Of a stretch of DNA of 64,000 nt, positions 11,300-19,441 are shown piece by piece. A program made the translations under genes and the position numbers. Numbering within the stretch: the first letter of the stretch is position 1; the number at the start of each line of letters is the position of its first letter. Source of the stretch: Streptomyces sp. S465 (lineage in GTDB: Bacteria; Actinomycetota; Actinomycetes; Streptomycetales; Streptomycetaceae); assembly GCF_026898115.1 (NCBI RefSeq), contig NZ_CP114036.1, positions 992,001 through 1,056,000 of the forward strand, given 5' to 3'. The notes beneath the pieces were generated by a model. That model was not told the DNA's origin. It saw only the letters and a program-made list of their open reading frames with translations, and searched no databases.

Positions 11300-12484
11300 T
11301 CACCGCCGCTCGGCGGCGGTCTCCTCCCTCAGTTCCGCCAGCACCTCGTCCACCAGCGGCAGGCGGTAGACGTCGGCGACGCGGGCCAGATGCTCGTGCT
11401 CGTCCACCAGTTCGGCCCCTGTCGTCAGCACCACGCTGTCCGCCGCGGACTCCGGTACGTGTCCGCTTGCTTGGTTCAGCAAACCGCGTCTGAGGGCCGC
11501 CGCTTCCACTACGGCAGCAAGTTGCCAATCGTCGAGTCCGGCCGCGCTGGCCTTGACATGCGCGATCTCCATCACGCGGGCCTCCGCGTGACGCCGTATG
11601 CCGCGCTGGACATCCCGGATCTCCGCCATCTGCCGGTTGGCCCGCCACTCCAGGTCCGCGAAGGGCCACCAGCCGGTCCAGCGGGAGCGCCCCATGGACA
11701 CCTCGGGGGCCTGCGCGGTGACCTCCCGCCACAGCGGCCGCAGCCGCCGGAAGCGGCGCCACGCGGCGGCCCGCGGCCCCACGGCGGGGATGGCGAACCC
11801 GGCCAGCACCAGGAGGGCCGCGACCGAGGCCGTCAGCGGGGCCACACCGTTGGAGAGCCAGTACAGCTCACGGCCCGCCCAGGAGAAAACAAAACCGATC
11901 AGCTTGCAGGCGCAGTACGCCAGTCCCAGCCAGCACCCGGCGGCGAGCACCCGCAAGCCACGGGCCAGCCATGAACCGCGCAGGCTGGCGGCATAGCGCG
12001 GGCACAGGACGCCCAGTCCCGCCAGACCGGCTCCGAAAATGGCCAAATAGAGCACCAGGAAGAGGACCACTCCGGGGGCGTCGGCATACGCGGTGCTGAA
12101 GTCGCGGGGGTGTTCCACGGCGTCCGGGCGGCCGACCGCGAAGCCGATGATCGCCACGGTCCAGGCCGCGGTCACGGCGCCGACCACCACGCCGGACCGC
12201 CTCGCCGACCCCGTCCAGCGCAGCAGGAGCACCAGCGCACCGGTGGCGAACACCACGACGGAGGAGTAGAGGAAGACCATGGCGAGGTTGGCGACGCCCA
12301 CGAGGCGGTCGAACCAGCGGTAGACGCTGGGCGCGGAGAACAGGAACACGTTCGCCACGGACGCGGTCATCACGCAGGCCAGGCCGAGATCGGCGTTGGC
12401 GCGGTCGCGGAACCAGGCGCGGGCCTTGTATCCGGCCATCGTCCACGCGGCGATGCCGAAACACAGATACACAAGGTCAAACAT
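11300..12484 (-). CDS. DUF6545-type polytopic membrane protein (MAB_1171c-like)
   Basis: 394 residues. The first ~250 contain about seven hydrophobic segments (FDLVYLCFGIAAWTMAGY, LGLACVMTASVANVFLF, MVFLYSSVVVFATGALVLLL, VVVGAVTAAWTVAIIGF, VVLFLVLYLAIFGAGLAGL, LAAGCWLGLAYCACKLIGFVF, ASVAALLVLAGFAIPAV), then a soluble C-terminal domain with WREVT and RVMEIAH. This is the layout of the MAB_1171c 'putative transporter' family, whose biochemical function is not established. The start at 12484 overlaps the peptidase gene by eight bases, so the two are translationally coupled. An N-terminal 7TM sensor that speaks to the cytosolic peptidase/regulator pair is an inference from operon order. Confidence 0.8.
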   Translation of the reverse strand: MFDLVYLCFGIAAWTMAGYKARAWFRDRANADLGLACVMTASVANVFLFSAPSVYRWFDRLVGVANLAMVFLYSSVVVFATGALVLLLRWTGSARRSGVVVGAVTAAWTVAIIGFAVGRPDAVEHPRDFSTAYADAPGVVLFLVLYLAIFGAGLAGLGVLCPRYAASLRGSWLARGLRVLAAGCWLGLAYCACKLIGFVFSWAGRELYWLSNGVAPLTASVAALLVLAGFAIPAVGPRAAAWRRFRRLRPLWREVTAQAPEVSMGRSRWTGWWPFADLEWRANRQMAEIRDVQRGIRRHAEARVMEIAHVKASAAGLDDWQLAAVVEAAALRRGLLNQASGHVPESAADSVVLTTGAELVDEHEHLARVADVYRLPLVDEVLAELREETAAERR

Positions 12485-13154
12485 CGCTCGTGTCACCCCG
12501 TTCACCGGGTAAGCCACCGTCGGTGCGGTCGGCGCCGTCGGCCCGGTCGGTGCGCACATGGCGCAGCGCCGGACCGAGGGCCGCGGCGAGGTCGGCCGCC
12601 CGGCCCTGGAGCGGCAGCCCGTGGTCCGGCGAGGTCGGCACCACATGCTCCATCAGCAGGGTGCCCAGCACCTCGGTCTCGCGCTCGGTGAGGTTGTCGT
12701 AGCAGTGGTGACGGGCGAAGTCCGGGGTCATCCCCAACCGGCGCATCGCGGTGGTCACATCCACCGACGGCGTCCACATCCGCAGTGCGTCCTCGGTGAC
12801 CGCCGGGTCCTGCTCGTGTCCGAGCAGCAGATGGCCGATCTCGTGCAGCACGATATGGATCTGGTGCCAGGGGGACGTCCGGAGCTCGTAGAAGATCCAG
12901 TAGTCCTCGTCGGTGGAGGCGGTCATGCCCGACACCACACCGCCCAGGCTCATCGGCACCATATGGACGGGGCGTCCGACGCGGCGGGCGACGATGTCGC
13001 ACAGACCGGGCAGATCGGTGGAGGCGGGCAGCCCGAGCTCCTTGATGAGCTGTTTGCAGCGCCGCCGTATCCGGCCCATTCTCATGCCCGTACCGCCCTC
13101 GTATCCGGTCCGCCGCCAGGAGGTGAACAGTTGCTGCGGGTCACTGCCGGCCAT
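12477..13154 (-). CDS. ImmA/IrrE-family metallopeptidase-like protein
   Basis: 225 residues with a gluzincin zinc motif H104-EIG-H108 (IVLHEIGHLLLGH). ImmA/IrrE proteases cleave XRE-type repressors (ImmA with ImmR in ICEBs1, IrrE with DdrO in Deinococcus). Here the gene lies between an XRE-type regulator (14-bp overlap upstream) and the DUF6545 membrane protein, so cleavage of the partner regulator on a membrane-derived signal is a reasonable inference. ATG 13154 was kept; internal ATGs at codons 24 and 26 (MRMGRIRRRCKQL) are possible. The C-terminal ~25 residues are Asp/Arg/Gly-rich and poorly conserved in look. Confidence 0.8.
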   Translation of the reverse strand: MAGSDPQQLFTSWRRTGYEGGTGMRMGRIRRRCKQLIKELGLPASTDLPGLCDIVARRVGRPVHMVPMSLGGVVSGMTASTDEDYWIFYELRTSPWHQIHIVLHEIGHLLLGHEQDPAVTEDALRMWTPSVDVTTAMRRLGMTPDFARHHCYDNLTERETEVLGTLLMEHVVPTSPDHGLPLQGRAADLAAALGPALRHVRTDRADGADRTDGGLPGERGDTSDV

Positions 13155-13695
13155 GCGTCGCCCCGCTGTCCGGACCGCCCGAACCGTCCGTCCCCCCGGC
13201 GCCGTTGGCCCCGTCCGGCCCGGCCGGCTCGGAGGATTCGGGCGGTTCCGGCGGGAGGTTCATCTGCTGCCGGAACTGGGAGATGATCGTGGTGAGGCTG
13301 TCCTGGACCTCTGGCGGGAGGCCCACGGCGCGCAGCGCGATGCTGCGGACCCGCTTGTCGCGCATGGCGACGAGGAACCGTACCTCTTCCTCGACCCGCT
13401 CGGCCTGGGAAGGCGACAAGTCGCCCAGCAGATATCCGACGGGGACGGCGAAGAACTTGGCGAGCGCCCGCAGCACATCCGGGCTGGGGTTGGTGCGCTT
13501 GCCGTTGCGCAGCATCGACAGATACTGCTCGGTGAGGGTCGTCTCGCCGTACTCGTCGCCACCGCTGATCGCCTCGGCCACATGGGCGTTGGTGTACGGG
13601 GCGCCCGGCGGGTGCATGGTGGTGAACAGGTAGTTGAGCCGGTCCGCCAGCGGGCTGCCGGCCGCGTCCGGTGACCTGTCGGCACCCACTGCCAT
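13141..13695 (-). CDS. XRE-type helix-turn-helix regulator
   Basis: 184 residues. The HTH covers roughly 15-90, with the recognition part TEQYLSMLRNGKRTNPSPDVLRALAKFFAVPVGYLLGD typical of actinobacterial XRE regulators of ESX/DUF6545 loci. The C-terminal ~35 residues are low-complexity Pro/Gly/Ser/Asp. First gene of a three-gene operon; the stop overlaps the peptidase start. Probably autoregulatory. A perfect palindrome at 13834-13847 lies about 140 bp upstream. Confidence 0.82.
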   Translation of the reverse strand: MAVGADRSPDAAGSPLADRLNYLFTTMHPPGAPYTNAHVAEAISGGDEYGETTLTEQYLSMLRNGKRTNPSPDVLRALAKFFAVPVGYLLGDLSPSQAERVEEEVRFLVAMRDKRVRSIALRAVGLPPEVQDSLTTIISQFRQQMNLPPEPPESSEPAGPDGANGAGGTDGSGGPDSGATHGRQ

Positions 13696-13833
13696 CTGCG
13701 CCCCCTCACGGCTGCTCCCCGGGGTCGAACGCCCTCACGGTTGGTTAAGGCGGACGACATCCCGAGATGCATCCTGTCATGTCCGGCGCGAGGCGACCAG
13801 CCCACTCCCGGATCGCGGGGGCGGACGACTTAA

Positions 13834-13847
13834 CTACCAGTTGGTAG
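13834..13847. promoter_or_regulatory. Palindrome CTACCA-GT-TGGTAG upstream of the XRE operon
   Basis: Perfect 6-2-6 dyad in a locally A/T-richer segment (TTAACTACCAGTTGGTAG). Candidate operator for the XRE regulator or another repressor; assignment is by position only. Confidence 0.45.
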
Positions 13848-13974
13848 CCGAGCCGGGAGGGTGATCCATAAGGCGAGGGAGGCGACGGGCGGGCGGCCGG
13901 GATGTCCGCTTGCTGCCAGCGGCCGCGGCCGGAGAACCGGCGCCCTCCCCGCTCTCAGCGCTCGCGCCGGGCCA

Positions 13975-14145
13975 TCAGTCCACGCTCTGGAGGATGTGCG
14001 GCTCGGCGAGGTCGTCCTCGTAGCCGGCCAGGCGAATCGGCGCGGAACGCGCCCACACTTCCAGACTGCCCACCTCCACGGCCCGCACGAACCGCCCGCT
14101 GTTATCCGCGTGCGCGTCGTCGCTCTGTGTTTGTTCGGGGGTCAC
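13975..14145 (-). CDS. Small acidic protein of unknown function (56 residues)
   Basis: GTG start at 14145 preceded by GAGGGAG eight to nine bases upstream; stop TGA at 13975. The product begins MTPEQTQSDDAHADNSG and ends HILQSVD. It has a coherent hydrophobic/acidic pattern (VRAVEVGSLEVWARS, RLAGYEDDLAEP), ordinary Streptomyces codon usage and no repeats, unlike the overlapping plus-strand frame. No family recognised. It sits alone between the XRE operon (279 bp downstream) and the FAD-monooxygenase gene (same strand, 181 bp upstream). The ordered fragment GYEDDLAEPHIL may be a protein-interaction segment, but that is guesswork. Confidence 0.6.
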   Translation of the reverse strand: MTPEQTQSDDAHADNSGRFVRAVEVGSLEVWARSAPIRLAGYEDDLAEPHILQSVD

Positions 14146-14326
14146 CGCGCACTCCCTCGTGTCGGCTGAACCGGATCTGTCGTCAGGTTAACCAGCGCCT
14201 GAACGCTCCGCGCGTCGATTCTCAGGGAGTGGACAAGGCGTCGGTGACGGGGCCCCGTTCCCGGCCCGGTGGCCGCGCGCCGACCTCCGTGGTGAGCTGG
14301 TACGGACGAGACCCACCGAACTCGTC

Positions 14327-15841
14327 TCACTGGGTGGACAACGCGGCGGCCCAGGCGACATGGCCGTCGGGGCGCACCAGGACCGTCCGCCGGCCGGTCC
14401 AGCCGTCATGGGCGGTGGTGGGCCGTGCGGTCACCACCCGTATCCGGTCCGGGCCCCCGGCCGTCGCCTCGGCGGCGGCGCGGGCCTCGGCGGCGCCCGG
14501 ACCACCGGCCGCTTCGCGCTCGGCGGCGTGCCCGGTGCCGCCGCCGGGGCCGTCGCCGCCGGGGTCGAGGTGCAGCAGGAGGAAACGCCCGTCGGCCAGC
14601 AGCGGGTGGAGGCTGGGCTCGGGCGCCCCGTCCAGTCCGAGGTCGGGCGCGCGGGTACCGGCCAACGCGTCGCTCTCCGCTGCCCGCCCGGTGGCCGGAT
14701 AGGCCACGTCCAGCGCGGACAGCTCCCCCGCGAACTGCCGGTTCACCGCCGGGTGGGTGGCCAGCAGACGGGAGAACACCGACCGCAGGGCGCGCACGTC
14801 GGCCGTGTGCGTGGTGCCGAGCACGGTCTGGGCCTGGGTGTTCTCCAGCAGCGCGGCCCCCACGGGATGGCGTTCGGCGTGGTAGGTGTCCAGCAGTGCG
14901 GCGGGGGCGTGGCCCCGGCAGACCGCGGCCAGCTTCCACCCGAGGTTGAAGGCGTCCTGGAGCCCCACGTTCAGGCCCTGGCCGCCCATCGGCATGTGCA
15001 TATGCGCGGCGTCCCCCGCGAGCAGGATGCGGCCGTCGCGGTAGCGGGCGGCCTGCCGGGCGGCATTGCCGAACCGGGACAGCCAGCGGGACACCCGCAT
15101 CCCGAAGTCGGTGCCCGCCACCTGGCGCACATGGCCGCGCAGCTCCTCCAAGGTGAGCGGCCGGTCGGCGGGAACGGTGCGGGAGTCGCTGGTGGAGCCC
15201 GCGATGCGATGCCATCCGTCGGACATCCGGACGATCAGGATGCTCCCGTGCTCGTTGTCGATGGAGCGGGCCGAGGGCGGCGCGTCGAGCATCACGTCAC
15301 CGAGGAAACCGGTCACGGTGGCCGAGGTGCCGGGGAAGTCGATACCGCCGGAGGTCCGTACGGTGCTTCCGGCCCCGTCGCAGCCCACCACCCATGCCGC
15401 GCGCAGGGTGTACCTCCCGTCGGGGCCCGCCACGTCGACCTCGGCGCCGTCGGCGTCCTGGCGCACCTCCAGCGCCCGGTGCTCCCAGCGGATCTCCCCG
15501 CCCAGCGCCCGCAGCCGCTCCTCCAGCAGCTGCTCGGTGCGGAGTTGCGGCAGGACCAGCGTGTACGGGAAGCGGGTGTCCAGTACGGAGAAGTCCAGCC
15601 AGACCGGCAGCGCGCCGTAGTGCCCGACGGGCACCGAGGTGCCCTCGCGGACGAACGGCTCGGCGAGACCGCGCATCGCCAGCACCTCCAGGGTGCGCGG
15701 ATGCAGGGTCAGCGCCTTGGAGTGCGGGCTGCGCGCGGCGGCGCGCTCGATCACGGTGACCGCCACCCCCGCCAGCCGCAGTTCGGCGGCGAGCAGCAGT
15801 CCCACCGGCCCGGCCCCCACCACGACGACGTCGTTCACCAC
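14327..15841 (-). CDS. FAD-dependent aromatic monooxygenase (PHBH/TetX class)
   Basis: 504-residue group A flavoprotein hydroxylase using NAD(P)H, FAD and O2. Evidence: N-terminal dinucleotide motif VVVVGAGPVGLLLAAEL; central VVGCDGAGSTVRTSGG (DG motif); FAD-ribityl GD motif GRILLAGDAAHMHMPMGGQGLNVGLQDAFNLGWKLA. The C-terminal thioredoxin-like part is present with an Ala/Gly-rich insert. The closest functional classes are polyketide hydroxylases and rifampicin/tetracycline monooxygenases, so either tailoring or drug inactivation is possible. GTG 15841 follows AAGGAG by five bases. It is transcribed divergently from a TetR gene, with two identical palindromes between them, so it is very likely the regulator's target. 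Confidence 0.9.
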   Translation of the reverse strand: MVNDVVVVGAGPVGLLLAAELRLAGVAVTVIERAAARSPHSKALTLHPRTLEVLAMRGLAEPFVREGTSVPVGHYGALPVWLDFSVLDTRFPYTLVLPQLRTEQLLEERLRALGGEIRWEHRALEVRQDADGAEVDVAGPDGRYTLRAAWVVGCDGAGSTVRTSGGIDFPGTSATVTGFLGDVMLDAPPSARSIDNEHGSILIVRMSDGWHRIAGSTSDSRTVPADRPLTLEELRGHVRQVAGTDFGMRVSRWLSRFGNAARQAARYRDGRILLAGDAAHMHMPMGGQGLNVGLQDAFNLGWKLAAVCRGHAPAALLDTYHAERHPVGAALLENTQAQTVLGTTHTADVRALRSVFSRLLATHPAVNRQFAGELSALDVAYPATGRAAESDALAGTRAPDLGLDGAPEPSLHPLLADGRFLLLHLDPGGDGPGGGTGHAAEREAAGGPGAAEARAAAEATAGGPDRIRVVTARPTTAHDGWTGRRTVLVRPDGHVAWAAALSTQ

Positions 15842-15857
15842 ACCATCTCCTTGTCTC

Positions 15858-15872
15858 TTGATCCAGGATCAA
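15858..15872. promoter_or_regulatory. TetR operator copy 1 (TTGATCC-A-GGATCAA)
   Basis: Perfect 15-bp palindrome, 17 bp upstream of the monooxygenase start. Identical to the copy at 15893-15907; centres are 35 bp apart. Presumed binding site of the divergent TetR regulator. Confidence 0.8.
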
Positions 15873-15892
15873 TAACTGCGGACCCAGTACAC

Positions 15893-15907
15893 TTGATCCA
15901 GGATCAA
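15893..15907. promoter_or_regulatory. TetR operator copy 2 (TTGATCC-A-GGATCAA)
   Basis: Second perfect copy, 38 bp before the tetR-like start codon. Together the two sites can cover both divergent promoters, giving repression of both genes that a ligand would relieve. Confidence 0.8.
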
Positions 15908-15945
15908 GGCGCAAGGGTGAGGCACGAGCTGAGGGGAACGGCGGC

Positions 15946-16542
15946 ATGGCCCTGGACCGCACGACCGTGGTGACGGCGGCACTGGAACTGCTCGACGAGG
16001 CGGGGCTGGACAAGCTCACGATGCGCAAGGTGGCCGAGCGGCTGGGCGTGCAGCTGAACACCGTGTACTGGCACGCCTCCAGCAAGCCCCGGCTGCTGGA
16101 GCTGATGGCCGACGCGATGCTCGAGGGATGCGCCGACGACCCACTCCCGGAGCCGTGGGACGAACGGGCGCGCACGCTCGCCCACCGCTACCGCGCCGCG
16201 CTGCTCGCCCGCCGCGACGGTGCGCGGGTCGTGACCGGTACGTATGTCGCCGAGGAGCACACCCTGCGCCTCGCGGACGCCCTGGCCGGCGCGTTCCTCA
16301 GCGGCGGCCACAGCCCCGCCGAGGCCGGCTGGCGGACCTGGTCGCTGGTCTACTTCACGCTCGGCCTGACCCAGGAGGAACAGGCCGCCGGTGACCTCGG
16401 CGGCCTGGCACAACTGCTGCGAGCGGCCGCCGACGAGCGCTACCCCTCCGTAGCCGCGGTCGCCCAGCACGTCGGCGACTTCGAGCACCGCTTCCGGCAT
16501 GGCATCGGCCTGATCATCAGCGGACCGGAAACGACACCCTGA
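15946..16542 (+). CDS. TetR-family repressor (TetR_C type)
   Basis: 198 residues. The N-terminal HTH (residues 5-52) contains TTVVTAALELLDEAGLDKLTMRKVAERLGVQLNTVYWH, close to the TetR(B)/TetR class whose C-terminal domain binds drug-like ligands. The all-helical rest includes GGHSPAEAGWRTWSLVYFTLGLTQEEQA. ATG 15946 is preceded by GAGGGG. It is divergent from the flavin monooxygenase, the classic arrangement in which the monooxygenase substrate or a related compound is the inducer. Confidence 0.88.
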   Translation: MALDRTTVVTAALELLDEAGLDKLTMRKVAERLGVQLNTVYWHASSKPRLLELMADAMLEGCADDPLPEPWDERARTLAHRYRAALLARRDGARVVTGTYVAEEHTLRLADALAGAFLSGGHSPAEAGWRTWSLVYFTLGLTQEEQAAGDLGGLAQLLRAAADERYPSVAAVAQHVGDFEHRFRHGIGLIISGPETTP

Positions 16543-16623
16543 CCCGCGGCGGGCCCCGGTCCGTCCGGGCCGGCCGGTGGCCGATGACGCGTGCCGAGGG
16601 GCGTTCCGGGATACCCATCACGC

Positions 16624-18183
16624 ATGAGACGCATCAGTGACTTCGACCGCCGGCTGTTCGCGCGGGTCGCGGCGAGCCGGCTTCGCGGGGCCCATCCGCT
16701 GCTGCCCCGGCTCAGCCGGGCGGCCGACCACGGCCGGCTGTGGTTCGGCACGGCCGGAGTGCTCGCGACGGTCGGCGGGCGCACCGCGCGGCGGGCCGCC
16801 CTGCGCGGGATCGGTTCGCTGGCCGCCGCCTCACTCGTGTCGAACGTCGTGGTCAAGTGGACCGTGGAACGCCAGCGTCCGGTCCTGGACGCGGTGCCCC
16901 TGGTGCGCCGGCTGCGCCGGCAGCCGTGGACCAGCTCCTTTCCCTCCGGGCACTCGGCCTCCGCCGCCGCCTTCGCCACCGGGGTGGCCCTGGAGTCGTC
17001 GCGGTACGGCCTGCTGGTCGCCCCGCTCGCCGCCGCGGTCGCCGCCTCCCGGGTGTACGTGGGCGTCCACTACCCCAGCGATGTGCTGGCCGGTATCGCG
17101 CTCGGCGCCGGTGCCGCCGCGCTGACCTGCCGCTACTGGCCGCCGCGCCCCGAGGCCCCGGCGCAGGCCCGGCCGCGGATCTCGGCACCCGCCCTGCCCA
17201 AGGGCGAGGGGCTGGTGGTCCTGGTCAACCAGCGGGCCGGCGTGGCCACGGCCGCCGGCGGCTTCACGGTGGCCGAGCAGCTGCGGGTGCTGCTGCCCGC
17301 CGCGGAGATCCTGGAGTGCGGGCCCGACGACGACTTCATGGACCTGCTCGGGCAGGCCGCCCGGCGCGCCGCGGACCGGGCCGGGGCACTCGGCATCTGC
17401 GGCGGGGACGGCAGTGTCAACGCGGCGGCGACGGTCGCGGCCGAACGCGGACTGCCGCTCGCGGTGTTCCCCGGCGGCACCCTCGACCACTTCGCGCTGG
17501 ACGTCGGCGTACCGGCCTTCGAGGACACCGCGCACGCCGTGACCGAGGGCGACGCCGTGGCCGTGGACCTGGGCCGCGCCACCCCGCTCGCCGGGGGCGG
17601 CGGGACCAGCCAGTTCGTCAACACCTTCAGCCTCGGCTTCTACCCGGAGCTGGTGCGGGCCCGGGAGAGCCTGGAGGGCCGGCTCGGCAAGTGGCCCGCG
17701 GCCGCCGTCGCGCTGGCCCGGGTGCTGCGCACCGCGAGCCCCATGGAGATCCAGGTCAACGGGCGGCAGCGGCGGCTGTGGATGCTGTTCGTCGGCAACG
17801 GCGTCTACTCCCCCGAGGGGTTCGCGCCCGCCTACCGTCAGCAGCTCGACGACGGGCTGCTCGATGTGCGGGCGATCGACGGGGAGGAGCGGCTGGCCCG
17901 CACCCGGCTGCTGATCTCGGCGCTCACCGGCACGCTCGGGCGGTCGCACGTCTACACGACGCGGCGCATGCGCCAACTGCGCCTGTCGGGCCTGGACGGC
18001 GTGGACAGCAGGGCGTACGACGGAGAGGTGGCCTCCGACCCCGCGCAGGAGCTGCTCATCGACACATGGCCGGGGGCGCTCACCGTCTACCGTCCCGCCG
18101 AGCCGCAGAACGAACTGCTCCAGCGGGCCCGTACGGCCGCCGCGAAGGCCCCCCATTGGTGGAGGGCCCTACTACGCAAGTAG
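16624..18183 (+). CDS. PAP2 phosphatase fused to a diacylglycerol-kinase-like lipid kinase
   Basis: 519-residue fusion. Residues ~1-185: membrane PAP2 phosphatase with its three signatures, KWTVERQRP, SFPSGHSASAAAF and SRVYVGVHYPSDVLAG. Residues ~195-500: DAGK catalytic domain with CGGDGSVNAAA and FPGGTLDHFALDVG (GGDGS and PGGT nucleotide motifs). Opposite lipid reactions in one protein (dephosphorylating and phosphorylating lipid or undecaprenyl-type substrates) suggest phospholipid remodelling; exact substrates are unknown. ATG 16624 (MRRISDFDRRLF) is the conserved start; the frame is open 33 bp further up. The kinase consensus PGGTxNxFA has Asp-His where Asn is common, a variation also seen in this fused subfamily as far as I recall. 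Confidence 0.9.
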   Translation: MRRISDFDRRLFARVAASRLRGAHPLLPRLSRAADHGRLWFGTAGVLATVGGRTARRAALRGIGSLAAASLVSNVVVKWTVERQRPVLDAVPLVRRLRRQPWTSSFPSGHSASAAAFATGVALESSRYGLLVAPLAAAVAASRVYVGVHYPSDVLAGIALGAGAAALTCRYWPPRPEAPAQARPRISAPALPKGEGLVVLVNQRAGVATAAGGFTVAEQLRVLLPAAEILECGPDDDFMDLLGQAARRAADRAGALGICGGDGSVNAAATVAAERGLPLAVFPGGTLDHFALDVGVPAFEDTAHAVTEGDAVAVDLGRATPLAGGGGTSQFVNTFSLGFYPELVRARESLEGRLGKWPAAAVALARVLRTASPMEIQVNGRQRRLWMLFVGNGVYSPEGFAPAYRQQLDDGLLDVRAIDGEERLARTRLLISALTGTLGRSHVYTTRRMRQLRLSGLDGVDSRAYDGEVASDPAQELLIDTWPGALTVYRPAEPQNELLQRARTAAAKAPHWWRALLRK

Positions 18184-18245
18184 TACTCGGAAGTCTGTGC
18201 TCAAGGACGACGACGGGGGGACCTCTCACCGTCGAGGATGAGGTC

Positions 18246-18284
18246 ATGGATGACGACCGATCGGCCCAGGGGGCCGCGACGTGA
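18246..18284 (+). CDS. Possible 12-codon leader ORF coupled to the DMT transporter
   Basis: ATG 18246 encodes MDDDRSAQGAAT and stops at TGA 18282-18284, which overlaps the GTG start of the next gene (GTGA). GAGG lies six bases upstream of the ATG. It could couple translation or be an alternative initiation region. No amino-acid run suggests attenuation. Low confidence. Confidence 0.3.
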   Translation: MDDDRSAQGAAT

Positions 18285-19432
18285 CCTCCCTCGCGCTGTC
18301 CGTGGTGCTGGCCCTGGCCTCGGCGGTCTGCTACGCCGCCGGAGCCATACTCCAGGAGCATGTCGCGGCAACGACGCCGCGCCTCACGTCCGCTCCGCTG
18401 CGGCGCGGGAGCTGGTGGACCGCGGTGACCCTCAACGGGGCCGGTGCGGTCCTCCATGTGATCGCCCTGGCCTACGGCCCGCTGAGCGTGGTGCAACCCC
18501 TAGGGGCCCTGACGATCGTCTTCGCCCTGCCGATGGCGGCGCTGTTCGTCCGCCGCCGGGTCGGCGCGTCCGGCTGGCGGGGCGCGCTGCTGGCCACCGT
18601 GGGGCTGGCCGGGCTGCTCTCGCTGACCGGCTCCGCGCAGGCCCAGGCGCTGACCGAGCGGGAGGGCGGCTGGCTGATCACGATCACGGTCGCCGTCATC
18701 GTGGGGCTGGCCGGGACGGCCCGGTTGCTGCGGTCGCCCGGTTTCCGCGCCGTGCTGCTGGCGGTGGCCGCGGGGACGGCCTTCGGCGTCTCGTCGGTGT
18801 GCACCAAGAACGTGGCCGTGGGGTGGACCTGGGACGCGTGGCAGGACGCCCTGCCCGGCCTGGTCATGATCGGGCTGCTGGCCTCCAGCGGGGTGCTGCT
18901 GTCCCAGGCGTCGTACCGGGGCGCCGGGCTGGCCTCACCGCTGGCGACCGCCACCGTGGTCAACCCCGTGGTCGCCACCGTCGTCGGCATCGCGGCGCTG
19001 GGCGAGCACTTCCGGTACGGCGCACCCGGCGCCCTGCTCGCCGTGCTCGCCGCCCTCGTCGCGAGCACCGGCCTGGTCATGCTGACGGTGCACAACGTCG
19101 AGGCGGAGGCCGAGGCCGCAACGGCCGCCGGGGACGCACCGGCCGCACCGGCCGGGGCCGTCGCCACGGCCGTCGAGGGACCGGACGCCCCCGGACACGG
19201 CGGGCCCGACGCGGCCGACGGCAATGGCGGGCCGGAGGGGGCCGCCGGGCCTGGCCCGCAGGAGGGGCCGGCCGGTCCCGCCGGGCCCTCCGAGCCCGGT
19301 CCGCCGCTCCGTCTGCCCCGCCCGATCCCCCGCCAGACCACCGGCGAGGACGACCCCGTCCCCCGGCTGCCCGACTGCGGCGAGGCCGTACTGCGGGCGC
19401 ACGCCCAGGCGCCCCGCATCCTCACGCGATGA
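18281..19432 (+). CDS. DMT-superfamily membrane transporter with long Ala/Gly/Pro cytosolic tail
   Basis: 383 residues. About nine or ten hydrophobic helices in residues 1-275 with the EamA/DMT two-fold layout (ASAVCYAAGAILQEHVA, YGPLSVVQPLGALTIVFALPM, SYRGAGLASPLATATVVNPVVATVVGIAALGE). The latter resembles NIPA/DMT proteins found throughout Streptomyces; a magnesium or metabolite exporter is possible. Residues ~285-383 are a low-complexity Ala/Gly/Pro-rich extension of no predicted fold. GTG 18281 is preceded by GGGGG and overlaps the short ORF above. Ends 9 bp from the convergent GH16 gene. Confidence 0.82.
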   Translation: MTSLALSVVLALASAVCYAAGAILQEHVAATTPRLTSAPLRRGSWWTAVTLNGAGAVLHVIALAYGPLSVVQPLGALTIVFALPMAALFVRRRVGASGWRGALLATVGLAGLLSLTGSAQAQALTEREGGWLITITVAVIVGLAGTARLLRSPGFRAVLLAVAAGTAFGVSSVCTKNVAVGWTWDAWQDALPGLVMIGLLASSGVLLSQASYRGAGLASPLATATVVNPVVATVVGIAALGEHFRYGAPGALLAVLAALVASTGLVMLTVHNVEAEAEAATAAGDAPAAPAGAVATAVEGPDAPGHGGPDAADGNGGPEGAAGPGPQEGPAGPAGPSEPGPPLRLPRPIPRQTTGEDDPVPRLPDCGEAVLRAHAQAPRILTR

Positions 19433-19441
19433 GCGGTGCTT

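Noticed and set aside
13861..14169. 102-codon plus-strand ORF
   Set aside because: Opposite to the better-supported 56-residue gene; composition resembles an antisense frame.
9881..16542. Secondary-metabolite gene cluster (P450 plus flavin monooxygenase)
   Set aside because: No polyketide synthase, NRPS, terpene or other scaffold enzyme nearby, and the two genes belong to separate transcription units.
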